From: Roseburia rectibacter | GTDB lineage: Bacteria; Bacillota; Clostridia; Lachnospirales; Lachnospiraceae | Direction: 5' to 3' | Length of the DNA: 64,000 nt | NCBI RefSeq assembly: GCF_014287515.2 | Contig: NZ_CP092473.1 | Coordinates: 1,577,001 to 1,641,000, forward strand | In this document: piece after piece, positions 44,138 through 53,513 of the stretch | Layout: every line of letters starts with the position of its first letter | Position numbering within the stretch: position 1 is the stretch's first letter | Made by a program: the position numbers and the translations under genes | The notes under the pieces: model-generated | Database searches by the model: none | The model's input: only the letters and a program-made list of their open reading frames with translations | Told to the model about the DNA's origin: nothing

Positions 44138-45960
44138 ACAGAACCAGACAGACAACTGACAAATCGAAAAACAGAATAACTGCTCTTTATGAGCGACTCT
44201 CAAGGGACGATGAGCTTGCGGGAGACAGCAACAGTATAGTGAACCAGAAGAAAATGCTGGAGGACTATGCAAAGAGTAATGGATATACCGATTTGGTGCA
44301 TTTTACAGATGACGGATATTCCGGTGGAAATTTTGACAGACTGGGATGGAAGGAAATGCTCCGACAGATTGAAGACGGAAGCATTGGCACAGTCATTGTA
44401 AAGGATATGAGCCGAGTCGGGAGGGATTACCTACAGGTAGGATTTTACACGGAGGTATTCTTTCGGGAAAAAGGTGTCCATTTCGTTGCTATCTCTAATG
44501 GTGTTGACAGTGATATTAACACCAGCAGCGAATTCGCCCCTTTTTTAAATATCATGAATGAATGGTATCTGCGTGACTGCAGCCGCAAGATAAAGGCGGT
44601 ATTGCAGGCAAAGGGCAGGGACGGGAAACCAATTACCAACAATCCGCCATACGGATATATCAAAGATCCGGAAGATAAGAACCGGTGTGATATGTCAAAG
44701 CCATATGAATGGGCAGGAGTAAGTGTCGTAAGAATGCTTGAAAAACCGGAATATATGGGAGATACAGTGAATTTCCGTACAAAGAAGCTTTCCTATAAGG
44801 ATAAGACTGCTGTAAAAAATGATAGTGACGAGATAGTGGTCTTTACGGATACCCATGAGGCGATCATTGACAGAAAAACATGGTATATGGTGCAGGAGCT
44901 TAGAAAGACCAAACGCAGGATAAACACAGAGGGCGAGTCAAATCCGTTTGTGGGTAAGATTTTCTGTGCGGACTGCGGTGGAAAGATGCATTATCGTAAT
45001 GAGGGAAAGCGTGCCGGAAGAAAATGGAGAGGACTGCCGGATGGCAGTGTCAGAACAACTCCAGCCTGTTATAACTGCGGCAATTATAATAACAGCCATG
45101 ACCAGTCAGGAAAGGTCTGCTGTTCGCACAATATACAGGCAAAGGTGATTGACCAGTTTGTGCTTGAAACCATTCAGTATGCGTGTAAAAGTGTAAGGAT
45201 GGATGAGAGAGCATTTGTCGAAAGCATCCGCAGTGCATTAGAAATCCGGGAACAGAGTGAGGCGAAGAAGCTGAAGGCTGCGTTAAAGCATCAGGAGAAG
45301 CGGTATGCAGAGCTTGATATCCTTCTTAAAAAAGTGTATGAGGACAATGCCCTTGGCAGACTGCCTGACAAAAGATATGAAATGCTATCGGCAGGGTATG
45401 AAAAAGAACAGGCAGAACTGGAACAGTCCATTAAGGCATGCAGGGAGCAGCTTACGCAGTATGACGAGGATACAGACCGGACGGAGGAATTTCTGGCATT
45501 AGTCCATAAATACACGGATATCACGGAATTAACACCTGTCATCATCAATGAATTTGTGGATAAGATACTTGTCCACAAAGCGGAAAAGATTGATGGCGAG
45601 CGTGTGATGGAGATAGAGATTTACCTTAACTTCATCGGTAAAGTGGAACTTCCGGCACAGGAACTGACGGAAGAAGAACTGGCTGAAATAAAGGAAAAAC
45701 AAAGACTTCGTGAGCGCAATGCCATGTATCAGAGGCGGCGCAGGGCAAAGTTCATGCCAAAAACAAAAGCAATCCGTGCAAAGGTGCAGGAGGCTGAGAT
45801 AAAAGAAGCTTTGGAGAATGCGAGTGCAAAAGCGGAAAAACTGCTTATGGCAGATAATGATACGCATATCGCAGAGGTAGTTGCCGGGGAAAACAAAGTA
45901 TATGTTGATACCGGAATTTTCCCAACAGCAGAAGAGGTAAAAGAAAAGTATGCAATTTAA
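44134..45960 (+). CDS. Large serine recombinase TnpX/TndX-like, with internal deletion
   Basis: 608 residues. Resolvase domain with catalytic Ser23 in LYERLSRDDE and the arginines of SRVGRDY. Zinc-ribbon part CADCGGKMHYR...CYNCGNY...CCSHNI near residues 275-335, then a long coiled coil. Between PYGYIKDPEDKNR (about residue 183) and YEWAGVSVVRMLEKPEYMG about 70-80 residues of the recombinase DNA-binding domain are missing compared with relatives. The frame is kept, but DNA binding is probably lost. It would have excised and inserted the element by site-specific recombination. Confidence 0.8.
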   Translation: MNRTRQTTDKSKNRITALYERLSRDDELAGDSNSIVNQKKMLEDYAKSNGYTDLVHFTDDGYSGGNFDRLGWKEMLRQIEDGSIGTVIVKDMSRVGRDYLQVGFYTEVFFREKGVHFVAISNGVDSDINTSSEFAPFLNIMNEWYLRDCSRKIKAVLQAKGRDGKPITNNPPYGYIKDPEDKNRCDMSKPYEWAGVSVVRMLEKPEYMGDTVNFRTKKLSYKDKTAVKNDSDEIVVFTDTHEAIIDRKTWYMVQELRKTKRRINTEGESNPFVGKIFCADCGGKMHYRNEGKRAGRKWRGLPDGSVRTTPACYNCGNYNNSHDQSGKVCCSHNIQAKVIDQFVLETIQYACKSVRMDERAFVESIRSALEIREQSEAKKLKAALKHQEKRYAELDILLKKVYEDNALGRLPDKRYEMLSAGYEKEQAELEQSIKACREQLTQYDEDTDRTEEFLALVHKYTDITELTPVIINEFVDKILVHKAEKIDGERVMEIEIYLNFIGKVELPAQELTEEELAEIKEKQRLRERNAMYQRRRRAKFMPKTKAIRAKVQEAEIKEALENASAKAEKLLMADNDTHIAEVVAGENKVYVDTGIFPTAEEVKEKYAI

Positions 45961-46137
45961 GAAAGAGAGGATTTTATTATGACAGAGAAGATCAGAGAAT
46001 ATAATGTTGTCCGTCAAATTAGATGCACCTGATTTAGATCTTATTTGTTATGCATCCGCAGATTGTCTGCACCAACATCTGCAAGTTATCTGATCGACAT
46101 AAAAAATGATGCAGATTAAGAGATCAGGGAAAATACA

Positions 46138-46163
46138 ATAAAAGCAGGCTGCCCTGCTTTTAC
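46138..46163. terminator. Hairpin after the recombinase gene
   Basis: AAAGCAGG-CTGC-CCTGCTTT (46141-46160) with A and T tracts outside works in both directions. The stretch 45961-46230 also has a 17-codon ORF (45980) and, on the minus strand, a protein tail ending at 46166; both look like debris. Confidence 0.5.
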
Positions 46164-46231
46164 TGCTAAATCTCATTATTATTGATTGCCTGCATGACGA
46201 TCTCTGCAGTAATCATGTCACTTTTTCTAGA

Positions 46232-46860
46232 GTCTCCAATCAGAAGACAACTATTGCATAGAATGTCTGAAAAAGAAGGAAAAGAGCAGACTGGAGTATG
46301 AACGCATAAAGGCTGATATTGAACAGGAATCTGGAAGATATGATGATTATGCGGAATGGGATATATCTGATGTTAAGGAAAGTGTCGGTATAGATACAGC
46401 AGGGAGTGTTCAAAAGGAATATGAAAAGACAGAAGGGGATATCAGTGTATATGAGGGCTTTGACCGGTTCTGTGAGAAAGAGAACATTCGTGATGACGAG
46501 GAGAAAGTGTTCTATGGTGCTGCGTTTGATGAATTTAATCGGGAGTGGCAGGGAATAGCATCAGAAGAACAGACAGAACCGACTTCCCATAAAGAAGAGC
46601 AGGAGATACCACCAGATTATACGAAGATGTCAATGCATGAGCGTGTCAGACAGCTTCCGCCGCCAACAGAGGACACGTCACAGGAGTTTGAAGCATATAA
46701 GAACAGGATGAGATATGGTGCGGCTAAGATGAAGAGTATCCGTTATAAGATGAGTGTATATGATGAATTCTTAGAGAAACTGGAAGCCAGAAAGAAATAC
46801 CATGGAACGAAGGCATATGGCAGACAGGGTACAAGGAAACGAGGCAGAGAGGGAAGGTAA
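46232..46860 (+). pseudogene. C-terminal remnant of a mobile-element protein
   Basis: An open frame of about 209 codons follows a stop at 46229-46231 and has no ATG with a ribosome site; the first possible start is a GTG at 46507. It contains CIEC near the start, a long acidic middle and a basic end (GRQGTRKRGREGR). No family recognised. It is probably the tail of a larger gene whose front was lost. Confidence 0.4.
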
Positions 46861-46878
46861 AAATAATTTTGATGACCA

Positions 46879-46919
46879 TACCATATCGGCAATTATAAAA
46901 AGTGCCGATATGGTATAAT
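46879..46919 (+). promoter_or_regulatory. Promoter of the first two-component system with overlapping dyad
   Basis: TACCATATCGGCA (46879-46891) and TGCCGATATGGTA (46903-46915) are perfect inverted repeats; the second arm ends in an extended -10, TGG-TATAAT (46914-46919). Either an operator or a terminator of the previous gene that also holds the promoter. Confidence 0.5.
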
Positions 46920-46954
46920 AGAAAAATAAAAGTTATTACAGGGAGGAGAATGGA

Positions 46955-47695
46955 TTGTTAGAAGTAGCAATATGCGATGATGATAAGGAAGATCTTGACA
47001 AAGCGGCGCTGATGCTGGATAAAATTCTTTCAGAATATCAGGTTCAATATCAGATTCGGTCATTTCTATCGGCGAATGAGCTGCTGAACAATAATGACAA
47101 GATTGATATCGGAATACTGGATATTTCCATGGAAGAACTGGGCGGAATTACGCTCGGAAGAAAGCTGAAAGAAAAAAATCATGATATAAAAATTATATAC
47201 ATTACCAGTTATGAAGAATACATGGCACAGGCGATTAATAAGGTACATGCGTTTTCTTTTTTGTGTAAACCGATCAATGAAGAAGAAATGAAAACGCAGA
47301 TTATGGAAATTCTGGGGCAGGAGAAATGTCCGGAAATAGAAAAGGAATTTGAAATACTAGATGAATCAGGAACAAAAGCAGGTTGTGTGCGTTTGAAATT
47401 AAACGAGATATTATATTTTGAGTACATAAAAAGATCCAGAAAAGCAGCAATTATTCTGGAAGATTGCAGATATGAATGTGAATGTACATTTGAAAACCTT
47501 GTGGAAGAATTACAACCATATGATTTTGCGGTAAATCACAGAGGCTGTCTTGTAAATCTGAGACATATTGAGAAGATACAGGGATTTCATATTTATCTGG
47601 ACAATGGGAAAGAACTGTCCCTTGCACAAAAAAGAAACTCTGATTTCCGGGAAGAAATGAATAAATTTTTGCAGAAAACCCAGAGGAGAGAATAG
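46955..47695 (+). CDS. LytTR-type response regulator (first system)
   Basis: 246 residues from a TTG start with GGGAGGAG six bases upstream. Receiver domain: ICDDDKEDL at the start, phosphorylated Asp in GILDISMEE (about residue 55), Lys in FLCKPINEEE. The C-terminal part (residues 140-240) is LytTR (LNEILYFEYIKRSRKAAII, VNHRGCLVNLRHIEKI). LytTR regulators bind pairs of direct repeats upstream of target promoters; such a pair occurs at 49021. The kinase gene follows three bases later. Confidence 0.88.
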   Translation: MLEVAICDDDKEDLDKAALMLDKILSEYQVQYQIRSFLSANELLNNNDKIDIGILDISMEELGGITLGRKLKEKNHDIKIIYITSYEEYMAQAINKVHAFSFLCKPINEEEMKTQIMEILGQEKCPEIEKEFEILDESGTKAGCVRLKLNEILYFEYIKRSRKAAIILEDCRYECECTFENLVEELQPYDFAVNHRGCLVNLRHIEKIQGFHIYLDNGKELSLAQKRNSDFREEMNKFLQKTQRRE

Positions 47696-47698
47696 AAG

Positions 47699-48991
47699 AT
47701 GGATAAGATTTTACTTGCGATATGTAATGGACTTTCCTGTTTTATTATCTGTACAATTCTTTTTCAATTTATGAATGAAAGATATAAGAAAAGTTACAGC
47801 AATAAAACTTTGTACATAGCAGCAGAGATAGCGATGGGAATCACTGCATTTGGCATAAATATGCTGAACTTTGCAATATTGAATCTGCTGATATGGTTTG
47901 TTGGAGTTGGTGTAACGGTATATTTTCTGTATTACGAAGATGCAGACAGACCAATCCGTAGAATCACTGAGTGTGAAGTACTGGTTTTATGTATGTCTGT
48001 ATGTGAAACGCTGGGAGTGCTTCTGTTACACTGTTTTTTGCAGATTTGTGGAATATCAAATATTGATGTGGTCATGCAATATTGTCTGGAAGTGACATTT
48101 TCAAAGATAGTGCTGATTTTCCTATACTATGTTTTGATAAACAGATTGATAAAAAGGACAGAGGTAGCCTGTTCCAGAGAACAATATATCATATATGGAA
48201 TCCTGCTTTTTTACAGTCTGGTCAATATGCTTGTGATTGTGCAGAATTTCAGGGATGGACAGAAAAGCTATCTGTCAGCGGTAAATATGGGTTGCATCGT
48301 TTTGGCTGACCTGTATCTTTTGTATTATGTCAAAATGGCAGACGAAAAGAGATACTATGAAAACCGCGTAAAGGCATTGGAGCAACAGGCAAAAATGCAG
48401 TATGAGTATTATCTTGCACAGAATGAAAAATATAGTCAGACAGTACGGATATTACATGATGTGGATAAGCATATCAGGGCTATCGAGAATTTGTATGGAA
48501 CAGAGAGGGAGCATACGGCTGGCGAATATGCAGAGGCAATCAGAAGTACACTGGCACCACTGATTCCTATATCTTACACAGAGAATCCGATACTGAACAT
48601 TCTGCTGACAGATAAAAATGCTGTCATGCAGGAGAAAGGGATACATTCGGACATTAAGATAGACAATGTAGAATTATCTTACATAGAGCCGATAGACATA
48701 ACAACTATTTTCGGGAATCTGCTGGACAATGCGATTGAAGCTGCCGCAAATGCTGACGGAGACAAATACATTTTTATTAAAATCAGTGCCTATCATAAGA
48801 TGACGGTAGTTCATATAGAAAACAGTTGTGGAAAGGTAAAATGGAAAAAACGTATGCCGGTATCAGATAAGGGAAAAGGCAGAGGGATAGGACTCTTAAA
48901 TGTGAAACAGAGCATAGATAAGTATGATGGGGATTTACAATTAAAACAGGATGGAAACAGATTTGTAGCAGATTTGTTTCTGAATTCATGA
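47699..48991 (+). CDS. GHKL sensor histidine kinase (AgrC-like, first system)
   Basis: 430 residues. About six membrane segments in residues 1-215, then a cytosolic GHKL kinase: phospho-acceptor His in RILHDVDKHIRAIENL (about residue 257), N-box GNLLDNAIEAA, G-box GRGIGLLNVKQSI. The architecture is that of AgrC/VirS peptide-pheromone kinases. No agrB or agrD gene is next to it, so the signal is unknown. It is coupled to the regulator upstream and ends at a terminator. Confidence 0.85.
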   Translation: MDKILLAICNGLSCFIICTILFQFMNERYKKSYSNKTLYIAAEIAMGITAFGINMLNFAILNLLIWFVGVGVTVYFLYYEDADRPIRRITECEVLVLCMSVCETLGVLLLHCFLQICGISNIDVVMQYCLEVTFSKIVLIFLYYVLINRLIKRTEVACSREQYIIYGILLFYSLVNMLVIVQNFRDGQKSYLSAVNMGCIVLADLYLLYYVKMADEKRYYENRVKALEQQAKMQYEYYLAQNEKYSQTVRILHDVDKHIRAIENLYGTEREHTAGEYAEAIRSTLAPLIPISYTENPILNILLTDKNAVMQEKGIHSDIKIDNVELSYIEPIDITTIFGNLLDNAIEAAANADGDKYIFIKISAYHKMTVVHIENSCGKVKWKKRMPVSDKGKGRGIGLLNVKQSIDKYDGDLQLKQDGNRFVADLFLNS

Positions 48992-49016
48992 AAAGGGCGG
49001 TTTCGTCCTTTTTTGT
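48989..49016 (+). terminator. Terminator after the first kinase
   Basis: AAAAGGGCG-GTTT-CGTCCTTTTTT forms a stem with a T tract, directly after the kinase stop. Confidence 0.7.
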
Positions 49017-49020
49017 GCTC

Positions 49021-49068
49021 AAATCGTAGTTGGTGCAAAAAAATCGTAGTTGGTGCAGAGCGTATAAA
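49021..49068 (+). promoter_or_regulatory. LytTR-type direct repeat pair and -10 box
   Basis: AATCGTAGTTGGTGCA occurs twice with a 20-base period (49022 and 49042), followed by TATAAA at 49063-49068. Two direct repeats one helix-turn pair apart, upstream of a -10, is the arrangement bound by AgrA/LytTR regulators. Confidence 0.6.
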
Positions 49069-49146
49069 ATATGAGAAGAATAGTGCCGATAAAACTATAA
49101 AAGAATGGAACATGATATAAGTTATATTAAGGATATTGGTGATATT

Positions 49147-49482
49147 ATGAATATTTTTTTTAACAGTCGAATTTATACCAATCAGTCATTCATTAATACG
49201 CTGTATGGGCAACAACGAAAAACTACAAGAAGTCAAGATGCAGGTTGCAGCGGTACAAGAGATACTTTAACGATAAGCGCATCAGGAAAGGAAAAGCTTG
49301 TAAAAAATACGAAAGGAAGAACACATAATACAAATGTTGACAAAAGTATTGATTTGAAATCCTATATAGCTTCAGCCCAAAAAACAAATCAAAAAATAAT
49401 TGATAATGCAGGGACACAGATTAATGCGAAAACAAGTGAATATATGAGTACAGGTAAGGCTTTTAGGGGAGACCAGTTATGA
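49147..49482 (+). CDS. Small Asn/Ser-rich protein, first gene of the first operon
   Basis: 111 residues from the ATG at 49147; an ATG at 49105 in the same frame is an alternative with no better ribosome site. N-terminus NIFFNSRIYTNQSFINTLYG lacks a Sec signal. The middle has TLTISASGKEKL, echoed in the next protein as TLSISKTGQE, so the two share a segment. It overlaps the next gene by four bases (ATGA). Function unknown; candidate export substrate. Confidence 0.55.
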   Translation: MNIFFNSRIYTNQSFINTLYGQQRKTTRSQDAGCSGTRDTLTISASGKEKLVKNTKGRTHNTNVDKSIDLKSYIASAQKTNQKIIDNAGTQINAKTSEYMSTGKAFRGDQL

Positions 49483-50243
49483 AGATTTATAATAATATGA
49501 ATATTACATATTCTGCAATCGAACAAAACAGCAGAAAAAATACAAAGCAAAATATTCCGGCAGATTTAGAAAAGAAAATGACACAGTACACAGATACACT
49601 TTCTATTTCAAAGACAGGGCAGGAAATCTTTAAGCATTTATCATCAGTTAGTTTTATGGATTATGTCAATCGGTTTGAAAATGAAGTAACAGAGGTATTT
49701 GCAAAGGAAGATACGACACAGGGGGTGAAGTCAGATACTTTTGAACATCATGTAAACAGAATGGCAAAAGCATATAACAAAATGAAAAACAGCATTGAAG
49801 AAAAATATGCGGCACAAGATTATGAGCAAGAGTATTATGTGACGGAATCGGGCAAAATTGAGGAATTAACCAAAGAAAAAGAACTGGATATGCTGAATCA
49901 GGCATATGAAAATCACAGTAATTTTATGGCAACTTCCACAGAAATCTGGTCAGAATTACAGGATTTTACACCATCGGTAGTTTACCATAAAGGAAGTGAA
50001 CAGACAGCAAATGAACAGAACATAGGTGAGAACCAGGAGAATACTGCAAGATCTAAAGAAAAGGGGGTTATCCAAAATTCGGCATATCAGGCATTTTTAT
50101 CTGCCATCCAGTCGGATAACCAGAAATTATCGCAGCAGTATTCGGGTGATTGGAAAGATTTAAGGCTAAATCTGAATGTATCAGATGGTGATCGGAAAAT
50201 GCTTAATGGTATTTGGGATTATTATGCTATGGAGAGTGAATAG
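49479..50243 (+). CDS. Candidate flagellar-type export substrate, paralogue 1
   Basis: 254 residues, translationally coupled to the gene before. N-terminus MKIYNNMNITYSAIEQNSRK is Asn/Ser-rich with no Sec signal; then DTLSISKTGQE and a helical body with Glu/Lys/Gln-rich stretches. It ends NGIWDYYAMESE. A near-identical gene lies at 59923-60681. No named family recognised. Its gene neighbours include FlxA-like and FliD-like proteins in the paralogous operon, which suggests a link to flagella. Confidence 0.7.
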   Translation: MKIYNNMNITYSAIEQNSRKNTKQNIPADLEKKMTQYTDTLSISKTGQEIFKHLSSVSFMDYVNRFENEVTEVFAKEDTTQGVKSDTFEHHVNRMAKAYNKMKNSIEEKYAAQDYEQEYYVTESGKIEELTKEKELDMLNQAYENHSNFMATSTEIWSELQDFTPSVVYHKGSEQTANEQNIGENQENTARSKEKGVIQNSAYQAFLSAIQSDNQKLSQQYSGDWKDLRLNLNVSDGDRKMLNGIWDYYAMESE

Positions 50244-50286
50244 ATTCCGAATGACAGAGGAATGAAAATAATTGGAGGAAACGAAA

Positions 50287-50871
50287 ATGAGTATAGCAGG
50301 AATTAACGGTTATAATTATTCAAATTATTATACAGGAACAAAAAGAAACACTGCGAAAGCAAACGGTATGAATTCTGGTTTGTTATCAAATGTAAGTAGT
50401 ACATCTTCTAATATTACATTACATATGTCGGGAACGGGAGATAGTGGAAATGCATTAACAGCAATAGGATTTCCGGATGGCAGTAGTGCATCTGTATATA
50501 AATCAGATACATATGATTCGGCGAACCCGGAATACAGGGTAAGATATTGGGACAAAGAAGGAAATTACACAGATACAAATGTACAGATAAATGGTGTTAA
50601 TCCAAGAAATGCAAGTTATTTGGAAATGCTTGCATATACAACATATAGTGATGTAGAAGGCTTTACGAAAAATGCTTTTGGAGATTTCATGAATGCGGCT
50701 GGTGGTGTGAATGGCAACATCACTTATGATTCTGACAGCATAAATGAAAAGAAAGACTATATGAGCATGATTAAAGAATTTATGCAGTTACAATATGATT
50801 CGAACAACTTATCAGGTTATCTGTCATATAAGGAATTGTATGATTACATAAATGACAGAACAGAGAGGTGA
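50287..50871 (+). CDS. Small secreted-type protein of the first operon, unknown
   Basis: 194 residues from the ATG at 50287 (GGAGGAAACGAAA upstream; a TTG at 50272 contains that site and is rejected). Start MSIAGINGYNYSNYYTGTKR is typical for this set. Beta-rich middle (ITLHMSGTGDSGN, EYRVRYWDKEGNYTDTNVQI), helical end. It lacks the C-terminal motif of its neighbours (ends NDRTER). Function unknown. Confidence 0.65.
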   Translation: MSIAGINGYNYSNYYTGTKRNTAKANGMNSGLLSNVSSTSSNITLHMSGTGDSGNALTAIGFPDGSSASVYKSDTYDSANPEYRVRYWDKEGNYTDTNVQINGVNPRNASYLEMLAYTTYSDVEGFTKNAFGDFMNAAGGVNGNITYDSDSINEKKDYMSMIKEFMQLQYDSNNLSGYLSYKELYDYINDRTER

Positions 50872-50880
50872 TTCAATTAA

Positions 50881-51468
50881 ATGGAAATATCAAATAATTA
50901 TAGCACAGCAAAAGTGTGGAACACATCGAATAAAAATGTTTCTAAATCTTCTGAAAAAAACAAATGGAAATTAACGGATTCTTTAAAAGAGAAGATTGTT
51001 GATCTGGCAAAAAAAGATGCACAGGACAATGTATATATGGGAAATGCATTTATGAATTTGAGAAAGACGGAAGTAAGCAAAGTAGCCCCGAATAGAGCTG
51101 CTTTAATTGGAAAGTTTAGTCAATCAATGAATTCAGGTAATATGTCAGCAATGAAAGAAGTTGAGGAAGCAGACAAAAAATGGCTCTGTATGTTGTTTGG
51201 AATACCTTATGAGGCAAAATATCAGGGAACAGGGACAGGCTCGGCAATTCATGTATACAATGAAGATGGCGAAGAAGTTTTGACCTATACAGGGGGAGTA
51301 GGCTGGCAGAAAAAAGAAACAAAAGCAGAGTCACAGGTTCATTCAGCATTAAAAATGACATATTATGAGGCATTTAGTGAGGCGAGAAAAGCATTAAATA
51401 GTGAAGAAAAGGCTGGCAGTATAAACGAAGACATAATATCACAAGGCAACTTCGATATGAAAGCGTAA
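50881..51468 (+). CDS. PDRK-type small protein of the first operon
   Basis: 195 residues, GAGGTG ten bases before the ATG. Start MEISNNYSTAKVWNTSNKN; a helical part with LRKTEVSKVAPNRAALIGKF that corresponds to SDVAPDRKQLYEQ in the gene at 52668 and TVSPDRKAIYES in that at 54306; then a beta region ending in GGVGWQKK. The C-terminus GNFDMKA fits the hydrophobic-Asp-hydrophobic pattern. The three genes form one family. Function unknown. Confidence 0.65.
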   Translation: MEISNNYSTAKVWNTSNKNVSKSSEKNKWKLTDSLKEKIVDLAKKDAQDNVYMGNAFMNLRKTEVSKVAPNRAALIGKFSQSMNSGNMSAMKEVEEADKKWLCMLFGIPYEAKYQGTGTGSAIHVYNEDGEEVLTYTGGVGWQKKETKAESQVHSALKMTYYEAFSEARKALNSEEKAGSINEDIISQGNFDMKA

Positions 51469-51615
51469 AATGTGTGATTTAATAATGTGTCTTATATGGG
51501 AATGAGCAATGTATGGCAATGTTCAGGAAACAAAAAATCTAATGAGTCATTATGAAAGTGACGGTGATTATGTTAATTATAAAGTGTCACGTGATTAATA
51601 AGGAGGACTTGCACT

Positions 51616-52668
51616 ATGCAGATTAATGCTAATTATTCTGTGAATGGCGTGCCGTATGATAATAAACGTAAGCAGAATAATATCCCTCAATTTAGTACGG
51701 AATGTGCGGTTCAGGAAAATGAAAATATAAATCCATATATGGCAGAACCACTGGTATATGTATGTGACTGTTATCAAAAATTTAATGTAGTGACAGGGAT
51801 GCCCAAGAGTAACTTCGGAGATTCTTTTGGCTATGATATGCAGAAAGATATATCCAGTCATATGACCAATTTTTATGCCGGAAAGGTGAGCAGGGGTGAA
51901 CTTAATTCCTATTTTGAGGAATGTTGTACTTCCATGCGTACCTATCGGACAAGTCAGCATCAGACATCCGGAACCAATGAAGCAGATAATACGCAAATCG
52001 TAAGTGAGATGTATGAGGTATTTGCAAAAGAAAATGCAAGGGCAGCAAGTCAGGCAAACTATCAGGAAGGAAAAGCATTGAATGAGAAATACTATTCTGA
52101 TAGTCACAGTGACTGGACTTATTATAATTCAGATTATTACTATCAATGCAATGAAACCAATGCGGCATTGAGGGAATCTGTCAAGCAAATGATCGAAAAA
52201 TGGGATTTGGATGAGATTGACTGTGATAAAATCGAAGCAAATTCCAGTCTTACATTAGATGGTGGTTTTGATTTTAACAGCACATGGAATTTTGAGTTTA
52301 GAAATCAGGCTGGCAGGAGCAGTCTGGCAAAGGAATCAGCGATACCGCCTGAGAATTTTAAGATGTTTTTCAAGGAACAGGTAACATCTTTTACAGAGGA
52401 CAATAAATTTAATGGAAATCTGAAAATAACAATCGGAGAGAATAATTACGATTTAAAGGTTCCATTTCAGACGTTACGCACCGGATCGGAAGGGGAAATT
52501 TGTAATGTCTGGGATTTGATGGAAGATTATTATCCGAAGTCAGAAGATACCTCTAAAGTTAAAAATTTCCTGGGGAATATGTCTGTATTTACACGGTGGT
52601 ATGCATATGAAACAAGAATTAATGACATATTTGGTGATTATGAAGTGTCACATAAGGAGTTGAGTTAA
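51616..52668 (+). CDS. Larger member of the export-substrate set, unknown
   Basis: 350 residues, AAGGAGGA before the ATG. Start MQINANYSVNGVPYDNKRKQ. The middle is helical; residues 195-300 are predicted beta-rich (LTLDGGFDFNSTWNFEF, LKITIGENNYDLKVPF). It overlaps the next gene by one base (TAATG). The preceding gap 51469-51615 has only a 29-codon frame (51509-51598) without a ribosome site, perhaps a remnant. Function unknown. Confidence 0.65.
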   Translation: MQINANYSVNGVPYDNKRKQNNIPQFSTECAVQENENINPYMAEPLVYVCDCYQKFNVVTGMPKSNFGDSFGYDMQKDISSHMTNFYAGKVSRGELNSYFEECCTSMRTYRTSQHQTSGTNEADNTQIVSEMYEVFAKENARAASQANYQEGKALNEKYYSDSHSDWTYYNSDYYYQCNETNAALRESVKQMIEKWDLDEIDCDKIEANSSLTLDGGFDFNSTWNFEFRNQAGRSSLAKESAIPPENFKMFFKEQVTSFTEDNKFNGNLKITIGENNYDLKVPFQTLRTGSEGEICNVWDLMEDYYPKSEDTSKVKNFLGNMSVFTRWYAYETRINDIFGDYEVSHKELS

Positions 52669-53333
52669 TGGGTATATCATTGTCAGGTATAGGAACTGTT
52701 GGAAAAGAGCAATTAATTTCCTCATGCAGTAACGGAGAACCGAATTGGTCTTATATTCCAACAAAAGGGAAAAGTTCAAAAACGCATGCGGAATTTGTTA
52801 GTGAAATTAAAGAACTGGCACGACGAGCAGCTACGACAGCAAATAAGACAGAGTACGAATATATTTCCAGACAGGTTCTTGGTTTACGGGCAGAATATCT
52901 ATCAGATGTTGCACCTGATAGAAAACAATTATATGAACAGGCTAAAAATACTATAAAAAAACAAACTGGCAATTCGAAATGCAAAGGATGTGGAGAATTA
53001 TCATTATTGGATTTTTTGGAGAAGGCAGAAGGAAAAAGCAGTAATTTTGCTGAAAAGAAGTTTGCACTGGCGGGAGGAGGAACATTGAATTGTCCAATTC
53101 TAACTACTGGTGGTTATGGTGCTGAAATTCAGTATCAGGGAGTAACGGTATTATCTAATCTTGGAAATGGCTGGGGCTATGAGATGACACCAGCGGAACT
53201 TGCAAAAAAAGATGAATTTTATTCTATTTATTGGAGCGAATATAATTTCGTAAAAGAGAATGGAAGTTCAGAATTGAGAGAGATGCCGGATTATTTGGAT
53301 CAGGATAGACCATCTTTTGAAGCCAGAGCATAA
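52668..53333 (+). CDS. PDRK-type small protein of the first operon, with CXXC
   Basis: 221 residues, coupled to the preceding gene by TAATG. Start MGISLSGIGTVGKEQLISS. The helix EFVSEIKELARRAATTANKT and the motif YLSDVAPDRKQLYEQ align with the proteins at 50881 and 54306. It carries a KCKGCGE pair of cysteines (about residue 105) and ends SFEARA. A terminator follows. Function unknown. Confidence 0.65.
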   Translation: MGISLSGIGTVGKEQLISSCSNGEPNWSYIPTKGKSSKTHAEFVSEIKELARRAATTANKTEYEYISRQVLGLRAEYLSDVAPDRKQLYEQAKNTIKKQTGNSKCKGCGELSLLDFLEKAEGKSSNFAEKKFALAGGGTLNCPILTTGGYGAEIQYQGVTVLSNLGNGWGYEMTPAELAKKDEFYSIYWSEYNFVKENGSSELREMPDYLDQDRPSFEARA

Positions 53334-53370
53334 AATAAATATTGTGCGCAAGGAAAAAATGAGCATAGGA

Positions 53371-53398
53371 GCAGTGCCAGGTGGCACTTTTGATTTTT
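53371..53398 (+). terminator. Terminator of the first small-protein operon
   Basis: AGTGCCA-GG-TGGCACT followed by TTTGATTTTT. Confidence 0.65.
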
Positions 53399-53513
53399 CA
53401 CGTGAAGTCCAGAACTTTATGATAAGATTCATAATCGAAACAATTATGCCGATATATAGAAAAGAACAGGTAAACGGATTTACGATGTGATATGTACAAG
53501 GAGGACAACGGAT

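Noticed and set aside
46955..48991. Complete agr quorum-sensing operon
   Set aside because: Regulator and kinase are AgrA/AgrC-like, but no agrB-like membrane protease or agrD-like peptide gene was found on either strand nearby.
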